A stretch of DNA of 19,882 bases. It comes from an uncultured Eubacteriales bacterium. Lineage in GTDB: Bacteria > Bacillota > Clostridia > Oscillospirales > Oscillospiraceae. Location: contig URLO01000042.1 of assembly GCA_900548625.1 (NCBI GenBank), forward strand, positions 1 to 19,882, in the 5' to 3' direction. Made by a program: the position numbers and the translations under genes. Of this stretch, positions 1 to 5,886 are shown in pieces. The notes under the pieces are model-generated. The model ran no database searches. It saw nothing but the letters and a program-made list of their open reading frames with translations, and was not told the DNA's origin. Numbering within the stretch: position 1 is the first letter of the stretch; each line of letters begins with the position of its first letter.

Positions 1-87
1 GGCCGAAGCGGCTATGCCGCGAGGGGGAACCACGTGGGGCGCATCGCCGTGCGCGGCGAAACTCTACGAGGTTTTTTGACAGTCTGA
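1..87 (+). other. left edge, possible 3' end of an upstream reading frame
   Basis: No start lies in the window. Frame 1 is open from the edge to a TGA at 85-87, frame 2 closes at 77-79, and the reverse strand is also open. No frame gives a protein I recognise. The sequence runs straight into the terminator at 87-123, so it may be the tail of a plus-strand gene or non-coding sequence. Not enough is visible to decide. Confidence 0.2.
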
Positions 88-124
88 AAAGGATATGTGT
101 CTTTTTGGGGCACATATCCTTTTG
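87..124 (+). terminator. intrinsic terminator, probably bidirectional
   Basis: Perfect inverted repeat: AAAAGGATATGTG at 87-99 and CACATATCCTTTT at 111-123, with an 11-nt loop at 100-110. The T-run after the right arm and the A-run before the left arm allow termination in both directions. It separates whatever lies to the left from the promoter at 140-168. Confidence 0.8.
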
Positions 125-139
125 TTTTCGGTTGGTATA

Positions 140-168
140 TTGACATTTGTGGCGCGTCCGTGTATTCT
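140..168 (+). promoter_or_regulatory. sigma-A type promoter for the DUF3786/kinase operon
   Basis: TTGACA at 140-145, a 17-nt spacer and TATTCT at 163-168 match the housekeeping consensus in 11 of 12 positions. Transcription should begin near 175 and leave a leader of about 148 nt before the ATG at 323. The leader contains short inverted repeats (for example GAAAG at 176-180 with CTTTC at 188-192), but I recognise no known riboswitch in it. Confidence 0.6.
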
Positions 169-322
169 TTTACCAGAAAGGCTGCGGCTTTCAGCTGTAC
201 GGGGAATTGGACCCCGGCACCTGGAAGGCTCGCGGCTTTTTGCTGTCCGTCCGCGCTGTCCGCTTTTCGCCGCGATTGCAAACCGTCCGGCGGCATGATA
301 AGATATTCCCAGAGGTGATGGC

Positions 323-928
323 ATGGAAAATCGTCAATTTGAGGGGATGCTCGCCACGGCGCGCGCATGGCTGGCGGAGCGCACGCCGCAGGACCTTGCG
401 GAAAAAACGGGTGCCCGGCTCTCAGGCGGCGCGCTGCGGCTGAAAACGCTGGGACAGGAGGTTTCCGTCCGGCTGCCCGAGTGCGACATCCAGCCGCCGC
501 TTTCCAAGTGGCACACGCTGACGCTGCTGCACTACCTCCATCTGAGCGACGGCACGCCGCCAACCGGAAGAACGATCACCTTCTCCCAGCACAAGGACGG
601 ACTGATCCGCGGCAGCGGCCTTGACCGCAATGCGGAGCTGATCATCCGCCGCGACCTCGGCGCGCTTGCGCCGGAGGAGCTGGTGCGCCGGTGCAGACTG
701 CTCGGCGCGGAGCTCGTGCCGTCCAATGCCGACCTCTGCGCACGCTTCGACTTTGCCCCGCACTATCCCCTGTGGCTGAAGGTCTGGTTTGCGGACGAGG
801 AATTTCCTGCCTCCGGCCGCCTTCTGCTCGACGAGAGCGCACCGCACCACCTGACGATCGAGGACGCCGTCACACTCGGCTCACTGGTCCTCGACCGCCT
901 CACCGGTGCGCAGCACTGGTCGGCATAA
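323..928 (+). CDS. DUF3786 domain-containing protein
   Basis: A 201-residue soluble protein of unknown function. The C-terminal half (about residues 130-195) has the DUF3786 look: a Pro-rich FDFAPHYPLWLKVWFADEEF segment, then an LLLDESAPHHL segment and a helix ending at LVLDRL. This is family recall, not a search. There is no signal peptide, membrane segment or Cys cluster. The start ATG at 323 follows AGAGGTG at 311-317 at a good distance; an ATG at 318 is out of frame. A good promoter lies at 140-168. The kinase gene begins 63 bp after the stop with no terminator between, so the two are probably co-transcribed. DUF3786 proteins occur mainly in anaerobes, sometimes near corrinoid or Fe-S proteins, but nothing here ties this one to such a role. 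Confidence 0.7.
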   Translation: MENRQFEGMLATARAWLAERTPQDLAEKTGARLSGGALRLKTLGQEVSVRLPECDIQPPLSKWHTLTLLHYLHLSDGTPPTGRTITFSQHKDGLIRGSGLDRNAELIIRRDLGALAPEELVRRCRLLGAELVPSNADLCARFDFAPHYPLWLKVWFADEEFPASGRLLLDESAPHHLTIEDAVTLGSLVLDRLTGAQHWSA

Positions 929-991
929 AGCGTTTTGCTCCGCATCTGCGCGGAGGAGATTTGAGTGAACAGATACAGAGGAGCTTTGGAA

Positions 992-3445
992 ATGAACGAA
1001 ACCCTGTTGGAGATCCTGCGCAGCTTCCGGCTGGACGCCGCGCCCGTGTCCTGTGAGCCGTATGGCTGCGGACATATCAACGCCACCTATCTGGTCAAAA
1101 CGGAGCGTGGCAGACGCTACATCCTGCAAAAGATCAACCATCACACCTTCCGTGATGTCGCGGGGCTGATGGAAAATGTCACCTCCGTCACGGATTTTCT
1201 GCGCGCCAGAGCGCACGACCCGCGCGGCGTCCTGACGCTCGTGAGAACGACCGGCGGCGCAAGCTATCTGCACGCAGAGGACGGATACTGGCGTGTCTGC
1301 GATTTCGCGGAGGACACGCTCTGCCTCCAGCAGCCCGAGACGGACGAGGATTTTTACCAGAGCGCCGTGGGCTTCGGCACCTTTCAGCAGCTGCTTTCCG
1401 ATTTTCCGGCGGAAACGCTCCATGAAACCATTCCGAATTTCCACAACACGCCCGACCGCTATCGGGCGTTTCTGGAGACTTTGGCGCGCGACCCCATGCA
1501 GCGGGCCGCGCAGGTTCAGCCTGAAATTGAATTTGCGCTGGCGCGGCAGGCAGAAATGGGTGCGATCCAGCACGCGCTGGACGCAGGCGAGCTTCCACTG
1601 CGCGTCACGCACAATGACACGAAGCTCAATAACGTCCTTCTGGACGCAAAAACGCGCAAGGCGCTGTGCGTCATCGACCTCGACACGGTCATGCCCGGCT
1701 CGAGCCTCTATGACTTCGGTGACGCCGTCCGCTTCGGCGCGGCAACCGCTGCGGAGGACGAGACTGATCTCTCCAAGGTGGAGCTGAGTCTCGACCGCTT
1801 CCGCGTCTTTACGCGCGGTTATGTCCGCGCCTGCCCCGGCCTGACGGCAAAGGAGCTCGAAATGCTGCCGATGGGCGCAAAGACCATGACGATGGAGTGC
1901 GGCGTTCGCTTTTTGACGGACTATCTGGACGGCGATCATTATTTCGCCGTTCACCGTGACGGGCAGAACCTCGACCGCGCCCGCACGCAGTTCAAATTGG
2001 TCGCAGATATGGAACAAAAATGGGACGAAATGCAGAAAATCGTTGCCGAAGAGGCAGGCAGGAGGAACATTATGCAGTATTTTGGCATTGAATATTCGAT
2101 CAAAAACCTGCCCGCGCTCGATGCGGACTTCATTCCGTTCGGCGTGTGGGCAAAGGCGTATCTGAAGGAAGCCAGCCGCCCGTTCAAAATCGCCGTGGAG
2201 CGTGAAAACGGCCTTGTTTCCGTGTTTGAAACGAAGCTGCGCGGCGCGGAATTTGCCGAGGCGAATGCGCGCTTTGTCGAGCGCCTTGTGAAGATGCTCC
2301 TCTGGTCGGTCGGCGGCTGGCGCGTGTATCTCTGCGGCGACGACTTGATCGCAAAGCGGATGCAGGACGAATATCGCGCGGGCGGGAAGCGCGAATTTGA
2401 CGTCGGCTTTATGCAGGATGTCTATGAGCGGCCGTTTGAAATTGTGATTTCTGACGAGACACACTTCCCTGCCGCGCACGAACAGACGAAAAAAGCGGGC
2501 GGCCACACGAACGGCTGCCGCATCGGCTTTGACGCCGGCGGCTCTGACCGCAAAGTCTCTGCCGTCGTGGACGGCGAGACCGTCTACTCCGAGGAGGTCG
2601 TCTGGCACCCCAAAACGAGCGAGGACCCGCAATACCAGTATGACGGCATTGTGGCCGCGTTCAAAACGGCGGCGTCCAAAATGCCGCGCGTGGATGGTAT
2701 CGGCGTGTCATCCGCAGGCGTGTTCATCGGCAACGCACCGATGGTTTCCTCTATCTTCCTCAAGGTGCCGCGCAGCCGCCGCGAGGAGGTCAAGACCATC
2801 TTCGACCGCGCCGCAAAGGAGCTCGGCGATGTGCCCATCGTCGTTGCCAACGATGGCGACGTGTCCGCGCTCGCAGGGTCGATGAGCCTCGGCGCAGGCT
2901 GCGTGATGGGGCTTGCGATGGGCACGAGCGAGGCAGTCGGTTATGTCAACCGCGAAAGCAATCTGCTCGGCTGGATCAGCGAGCTTGCCTTTGCGCCGGC
3001 CGACCTGAACGAACACGCCATGCGCGACGAGTGGTCGGGCGACCTTGGCGTGGGCTGCAAATATTTCTCGCAGGATGCCGTCATAAAGCTGGCTCCGGCG
3101 GCTGGCATTGCGTTGCTGGAAAGCCTGACGCCTGCGGAAAAGCTCAAGGAAGTGCAGAAGCTGGCGGAAAGCGGCCACGCGGGCGCGCTCGATATTTTCA
3201 GATCCATCGGCGTGTATCTGGGCCATACGCTCTGCCTGTACGAAATGCTCTACGACATCCGAAATCTGATCGTTCTGGGGCGTGTGGCCTCCGGCGTGGG
3301 CGGCGATCTGATCGTCGCGGAATGCCAGCGTGTTCTAAGCGAAGAATATCCGGAGCTTGCGCAGAAGCTCCGCGTCATGCTGCCGGATGAGAACTTCCGC
3401 CGCGTCGGCCAGTCGATGGCGGCTGCCAGCCTGCCGGAGTTCTGA
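992..3445 (+). CDS. fused N-acetylhexosamine kinase-like (APH fold) and ROK-family kinase-like protein
   Basis: An 817-residue protein holding two unrelated kinase folds. Residues 1-360 resemble NahK-type phosphotransferases, which phosphorylate GlcNAc or GalNAc at C1. The APH catalytic loop is VTHNDTKLNNVLLD (H207, D209) and the metal-binding segment is VIDLDT (D229, D231). Residues 361-817 match clostridial proteins annotated as ROK family: an N-terminal region of about 150 residues, then the phosphate motif DAGGS (D514-S518), an ND pair with likely catalytic D621, and GMA/LGRV glycine motifs. The usual ROK zinc CxCGxxGC motif is absent. I chose ATG 992, with AGAGGAG at 977-983; a GTG at 965 with GGAGGAG at 952-958 would add nine residues. 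At the junction there is no stop codon, yet AGGAGG (2060-2065) and ATG (2072) remain, so the ROK part may also be made alone. Substrates are inferred from the families and are not certain. Confidence 0.85.
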   Translation: MNETLLEILRSFRLDAAPVSCEPYGCGHINATYLVKTERGRRYILQKINHHTFRDVAGLMENVTSVTDFLRARAHDPRGVLTLVRTTGGASYLHAEDGYWRVCDFAEDTLCLQQPETDEDFYQSAVGFGTFQQLLSDFPAETLHETIPNFHNTPDRYRAFLETLARDPMQRAAQVQPEIEFALARQAEMGAIQHALDAGELPLRVTHNDTKLNNVLLDAKTRKALCVIDLDTVMPGSSLYDFGDAVRFGAATAAEDETDLSKVELSLDRFRVFTRGYVRACPGLTAKELEMLPMGAKTMTMECGVRFLTDYLDGDHYFAVHRDGQNLDRARTQFKLVADMEQKWDEMQKIVAEEAGRRNIMQYFGIEYSIKNLPALDADFIPFGVWAKAYLKEASRPFKIAVERENGLVSVFETKLRGAEFAEANARFVERLVKMLLWSVGGWRVYLCGDDLIAKRMQDEYRAGGKREFDVGFMQDVYERPFEIVISDETHFPAAHEQTKKAGGHTNGCRIGFDAGGSDRKVSAVVDGETVYSEEVVWHPKTSEDPQYQYDGIVAAFKTAASKMPRVDGIGVSSAGVFIGNAPMVSSIFLKVPRSRREEVKTIFDRAAKELGDVPIVVANDGDVSALAGSMSLGAGCVMGLAMGTSEAVGYVNRESNLLGWISELAFAPADLNEHAMRDEWSGDLGVGCKYFSQDAVIKLAPAAGIALLESLTPAEKLKEVQKLAESGHAGALDIFRSIGVYLGHTLCLYEMLYDIRNLIVLGRVASGVGGDLIVAECQRVLSEEYPELAQKLRVMLPDENFRRVGQSMAAASLPEF
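2060..2074 (+). promoter_or_regulatory. internal Shine-Dalgarno and ATG at the kinase fusion junction
   Basis: AGGAGG at 2060-2065, a 6-nt spacer and ATG at 2072-2074, in frame with the surrounding gene. MQYFGIEYS, which begins here, is what I would expect as the native N-terminus of the stand-alone ROK-type protein. It therefore looks like the original start of a second cistron that has become fused to the first. Confidence 0.6.
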
Positions 3446-3502
3446 GCGCATCACGCCTCCCATTCAGGCGCGAACTCAGCAGCGCGGCTCGCGTCTGAGC
3501 GC

Positions 3503-3525
3503 TTGTCAAAAATGCCTTTTGACAA
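3503..3525. repeat. short perfect inverted repeat after the kinase gene
   Basis: TTGTCAAAA (3503-3511) and TTTTGACAA (3517-3525) form a 9-bp stem with a 5-nt loop. No T-run follows on either side, so by itself it is not a classical terminator. It sits just before the stronger hairpin at 3530-3560 and may be a decayed terminator or a protein-binding site. Confidence 0.4.
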
Positions 3526-3529
3526 ATTC

Positions 3530-3560
3530 AAAAGGGGATGACACCCGCCATCCCCTTTTT
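3530..3560. terminator. bidirectional intrinsic terminator
   Basis: AAAAGGGGATG (3530-3540) pairs with CATCCCCTTTT (3549-3559) around an 8-nt loop. A T-run ends the right arm and an A-run begins the left arm. It lies between the stop codons of the convergent kinase gene (3445) and the His-rich protein gene (3587) and probably ends both transcripts. Confidence 0.8.
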
Positions 3561-3586
3561 CTGCGCGCAAAATGCCGCAGCCGTGC

Positions 3587-3934
3587 TTATTTCTGAAGCC
3601 GCTCCAGACTCGCCGCGAGCTTGCGGTTGCCGGTCTCGTAATCCCGCACGGCATCAAGCACCTGCTCGCAGGCCTCGCTGTCGCCGGTGTGGGAGAGCTT
3701 GTGCGCCAGCTCCTTGAGCTCGTCCGTGTGCGAAACGTTGTGCCCGACCATGTAGCGCATCAGCGCAACCAGCTCGTCACGCGGCGTGGCGGCGTGGTCG
3801 TGCTCGTGTGCATGCTCATGGTCATGCGTATGCTCATGGTCGTGCGTATGCTCGTGGGTGTGCGTATGCTCGTGGGTGTGCGTATGCGTGTGCTCGTGGG
3901 TATGGCAGCAGTCGTGATCGTGTTCCAAATGCAT
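3587..3934 (-). CDS. histidine-rich metal-binding protein (DUF8180-like C-terminus)
   Basis: A 115-residue protein. Residues 1-48 carry 22 histidines, nearly all in alternating H-x-H (THEHTH/DHEHTH units), plus a Cys9-Cys10 pair. Residues 52-115 form a small, probably helical domain (LVALMRYMVGHNVSHTDEL and a C-terminal helix) seen in clostridial proteins often labelled cobalt transporter or DUF8180. There is no transmembrane segment and no signal peptide, so the transporter label would be misleading; a cytosolic metal buffer or chaperone (Zn, Ni, Co or Cu) fits better, by inference. The start is ATG at 3934, 6 nt after AGGAGGT; the longer open frame upstream has no homology-like character. 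It is transcribed divergently from the CsoR-type sensor at 4726. An attenuator-like hairpin lies in its leader (3965-4010). Confidence 0.75.
   Translation of the reverse strand: MHLEHDHDCCHTHEHTHTHTHEHTHTHEHTHDHEHTHDHEHAHEHDHAATPRDELVALMRYMVGHNVSHTDELKELAHKLSHTGDSEACEQVLDAVRDYETGNRKLAASLERLQK
3808..3903 (-). repeat. in-gene 18-bp tandem repeat encoding His-x-His units
   Basis: Units of 18 bp at 3808-3825, 3826-3843, 3844-3861 and 3862-3879, followed by a variant unit to 3903 with 6 extra bases. On the plus strand each reads GCGTATGCTC followed by a variable ATGGTC/GTGGGTG part. The units encode six-residue H-x-H blocks, so copy-number change by slippage would keep the frame and alter metal capacity. 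Confidence 0.75.
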
Positions 3935-3964
3935 GTTGTTACCTCCTGATAATTCTTTCGGCGC

Positions 3965-4010
3965 AAAAACGCGGCGTTTTCTTCCCCAAGAAACGCCGCG
4001 CTTTCGTTTT
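3965..4010. terminator. terminator or attenuator hairpin in the leader of the His-rich gene
   Basis: The left arm at 3970-3983 (CGCGGCGTTTTCTT) pairs with the right arm at 3988-4000 (AAGAAACGCCGCG) with one bulged base and a CCCC loop. On the minus strand it is followed directly by five T (3969-3965) and then, 18-24 nt later, by the AGGAGGT of the His-rich gene. It therefore sits between a likely promoter (4050-4058) and the start codon and could work as an attenuator. On the plus strand CTTTCGTTTT follows, so it can also stop transcripts in that direction. Confidence 0.6.
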
Positions 4011-4049
4011 AGGATTGGATTGGGATCAGTTATGATCTGTGTTGGTTGT

Positions 4050-4078
4050 ATTGTATCAGACCGCAAGCGTTTGCGGAA
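4050..4078 (-). promoter_or_regulatory. extended -10 promoter candidate for the His-rich gene, with overlapping palindrome
   Basis: On the minus strand TGATACAAT (4058-4050) is a good extended -10 element, with a weak TTCCGC at the -35 position (about 4078-4073). A palindrome, CCGCAA (4061-4066) and TTGCGG (4071-4076) with a 4-nt centre, covers the spacer and part of the -35 and is a candidate operator. This is pattern matching only. Confidence 0.35.
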
Positions 4079-4676
4079 GCTCCCCGGGGGGATTTTTTTG
4101 CGCTGTTTTTTTCTCGAATTTCTATCCCCGCATGGGGTTTCCGGCGCAGAAGCGAGTCCCTTTCCACACTTCAAAACCTCCCCATGGGGTTCTGTTTCTC
4201 TGCAATTTCGGGCAAAACAGCCAAAGAACACATCTCAAATTTGTATGTATTCACATTTTCTCCCACAGGAACCTCCCCGGGAGCTTTTTCTCCCCCCATC
4301 CATCGCGCTATACTGATCGTATCCGAAAATGGCGTAAAAAGCCAAAAAAAGGGAGGAAAAACAACGAAAGGGGCGCTGTTTTTGGGCCTGCGGCATTTTT
4401 ATGCAACGTTTTCCGCGCATTCCGGTAGATACTGCCTGTTTCCGAGCACAAATTGCGTGCGTTTCCCGGAACGCCGAAGGACCCTTCTCCCCTTGCGCGG
4501 AAGCATTTCTGATTTTTCACCGTTTGCACAAAAAGCTGCCCCTATTTTCATCTAAAGCGCCAGTATTTCCCGCGCATTTGCCCCAAAAACGGCGCAATCC
4601 GCCGTATTTCCCCGCATAAGCCCCGCCGGAAGTCACGTTTTTTCCGCAACTGGAAAAAAATCGTCTTTGGAGAGGC
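4079..4676. other. about 600 bp without a recognisable gene
   Basis: Lies between the divergent His-rich gene and the metal sensor gene. Open frames here (for example 4046-4555 plus) have poor codon character and no recognisable protein. It is richer in T and A runs than its neighbours. It holds several short CCCC...GGGG palindromes (about 4082-4092, 4127-4138, 4181-4190, 4273-4283), a TATACT at 4309-4314, and a strong GGGAGG at 4351-4356 with no usable start codon after it. I see no RNA gene that I can name. Confidence 0.5.
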
Positions 4677-4710
4677 TTGCGGGACGGCGCGAAATTTTGT
4701 AGAATACAAA
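4677..4710 (+). promoter_or_regulatory. promoter of the CsoR-type gene with operator-like palindrome
   Basis: TTGCGG (4677-4682), a 17-nt spacer and TAGAAT (4700-4705) make a plausible sigma-A promoter just upstream of the sensor gene. TTTGTA (4696-4701) and TACAAA (4705-4710) form an inverted repeat around GAA that covers the -10 element. This is a natural place for autorepression, although the palindrome is more AT-rich than the GC-rich operators described for copper CsoR proteins. Confidence 0.45.
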
Positions 4711-4725
4711 GAGCGAAAGGCGGTG

Positions 4726-5079
4726 ATGCACATGGACGGCCACGAACTGGAACAGGTTCCTGCGCACGACCATTCGCATCCACACGACCACGATGCGGAC
4801 AGCCACGGCCATCCGCACCGCCATGAAAACACAAAATACGTCCAAAACCGGCTGGCACGCGCCTCCGGTCATTTGCAGCATGTCCGCGCGATGGTGGATA
4901 GCGGAGAGGACTGCTCAGATGTGCTGATGCAGCTTTCCGCCGTCATCGGCGCGCTGCAATCCATCGCCAAGGTGATCCTGAAGGACCACCTTGACCACTG
5001 CGTTGTGGACGCGGTGCAATCGGGTGATACACAGACGCTCGACGATTTCAAAAAGGCCATTGACCGCTATATTCGCTGA
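4726..5079 (+). CDS. CsoR/RcnR-family metal-sensing transcriptional repressor with His-rich N-terminal tail
   Basis: A 117-residue, all-helical DNA-binding regulator of the family that represses metal-efflux or metal-storage genes until metal binds. Residues 1-37 are a His/Asp tail with about 13 histidines. Residues 37-117 are the family core: NRLARASGHLQHVRAMV, then EDCSDVLMQL and LKDHLDHCV. Cys63, His88 and Cys92 fall at the Cys-His-Cys positions of copper-type CsoR, but the His-rich tail recalls Ni/Co sensors, so the metal is open. ATG 4726 was chosen, 5 nt after AAAGG; a GTG at 4723 and an ATG at 4732 are alternatives. It starts 11 bp before the next gene's ATG (stop at 5079), so the two form an operon. 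The divergent His-rich protein gene is a likely target along with its own promoter. Confidence 0.85.
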   Translation: MHMDGHELEQVPAHDHSHPHDHDADSHGHPHRHENTKYVQNRLARASGHLQHVRAMVDSGEDCSDVLMQLSAVIGALQSIAKVILKDHLDHCVVDAVQSGDTQTLDDFKKAIDRYIR

Positions 5080-5090
5080 GGAGGAACGCC

Positions 5091-5522
5091 ATGCTCGAGA
5101 AGAATTTTGATCCGTGGAAGCGGGTACGTGAGTTTGATCCCGATGCACTGCTGCACGAAAGCAGCGATCTGGTGCAGTGGCCGATCAAGCTCTACAAGGC
5201 GCCGAAGCTCTCGCCCTATTACCATCACGGCCACTTGCTTGTGGCGGCGGACTGCTCCGCGTTTTCTTATCCGGGCTTCCACGATACGCTTTCCAAGGGC
5301 CGCGTGCCGCTGATCTGCTGCCCGGAAAACGATTTTGACATCACGGTAAAGCTGGCGGAGATCTTCAGCCTCAACGACGTTGCAAGCGTCACCGTCGTCA
5401 CGATGGACAAGCCCTGCTGCGCCGATCTCAAGGACATGGTGCTGCGCGCCGTCAAGCAAAGCCACATGCCCATCCCCGTGCAGGTCACGCACCTGTTCGT
5501 AGACGCTGAGGAGGTCGATTGA
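5091..5522 (+). CDS. Cys-containing protein related to ferredoxin-associated domains
   Basis: A 143-residue protein, ATG 5091 preceded by GAGGAGG at a good distance and 11 bp after the sensor gene. Five cysteines sit in the pattern ADC (Cys55), ICCPE (Cys76, Cys77) and KPCC (Cys109, Cys110). The segment from about residue 48 onward (HLLVAADCSAF, LICCPENDFDITVKLAEIF, SVTVVTMDKPCC) resembles the C-terminal part of anaerobe proteins annotated as 4Fe-4S ferredoxin-type, where these residues are conserved; the N-terminal ferredoxin domain itself is missing here. It could bind a metal or a cluster. There is no signal peptide or membrane segment. Its place in an operon with a metal sensor suggests a role in metal or redox homeostasis, which is inference. 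Confidence 0.65.
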   Translation: MLEKNFDPWKRVREFDPDALLHESSDLVQWPIKLYKAPKLSPYYHHGHLLVAADCSAFSYPGFHDTLSKGRVPLICCPENDFDITVKLAEIFSLNDVASVTVVTMDKPCCADLKDMVLRAVKQSHMPIPVQVTHLFVDAEEVD

Positions 5523-5766
5523 GCTGCGAGCGTTTGGTGAAGCCTGCCGCGACGGGCTGACCCGGACGCCTCTTCTTCCACGTCACGGCTCTCTCCGGAG
5601 GAATTTCTGACGCGCTGCATCGTTTACTTCCGCATCCTCGGAATGGCGGACTCCGCCTCCGAGGCATATCTCCGCAAGTATTTTCAGCAAAACGCCGCAG
5701 ACGGCGTCCCCACGGAGCAGCCGCACCTCAATCTGGCGCTTCTGTCGTGGGCGCCCGCCCGCGCCT
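5512..5766 (+). pseudogene. possible frameshifted small gene
   Basis: Two overlapping open stretches with coding-like codon use adjoin in different frames. The first runs from about 5518 (IELRAFGEACRDGLT) to TGA 5608. The second is open from 5541 to TGA 5766 and contains LSPEEFLTRCIVYFRILGMA and AYLRKYFQQNA. A single-base change near 5555-5560 would join them into a protein of about 82 residues starting right at the stop of the preceding gene, where GAGGAGG (5508-5514) is suitably placed but no standard start codon follows. I do not recognise the product. It may be a decayed third gene of the operon, or non-coding. Confidence 0.3.
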
Positions 5767-5809
5767 GACCCGCGCAAGGCTCCGATATGACAGCCCCAAT
5801 GTCCCCTGT

Positions 5810-5840
5810 TTGACTCAGGATCCCGCAGGGTTCCTGTCAA
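5810..5840 (+). promoter_or_regulatory. imperfect hairpin upstream of the membrane protein gene
   Basis: TTGAC at 5810-5814 pairs with GTCAA at 5836-5840, and CAGGA/CCC with GGG/TCCT inside, around a GCA loop. One mismatch and a small bulge interrupt it. No T-run follows, so it is not a clear terminator. It lies about 33 nt before the Shine-Dalgarno of the gene at 5887. An isolated TTGACT also starts here, but no good -10 follows at the right distance. Confidence 0.25.
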
Positions 5841-5886
5841 TAAACTCGGCATACTGCCAATTATTGTTGTTTGCGAGGAGAAAATT

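Noticed and set aside
12..563. 183-residue minus-strand frame
   Set aside because: It crosses the terminator, the promoter and the start of the DUF3786 gene, has no ribosome site and a low-complexity Ala/Arg composition; it is a shadow.
881..2632. 583-residue minus-strand frame opposite the kinase fusion
   Set aside because: Long only because GC-rich codons on the plus strand remove reverse stops. The plus-strand protein has clear kinase motifs throughout.
3808..3903. Possible CRISPR array
   Set aside because: The 18-bp units are directly adjacent with no spacers and encode His-x-His in frame; it is a coding tandem repeat.
3587..3934. Cobalt transporter annotation
   Set aside because: No transmembrane segment is present; the name seems to come from His-rich similarity only.
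3935..4231. Longer N-terminus for the His-rich protein
   Set aside because: The extension would pass through a hairpin with a T-run, and a strong AGGAGGT sits just before the ATG at 3934.
4046..4555. 169-residue plus-strand frame in the intergenic stretch
   Set aside because: No ribosome site, codon use unlike neighbours, no domain, and it begins inside the likely promoter of the His-rich gene.
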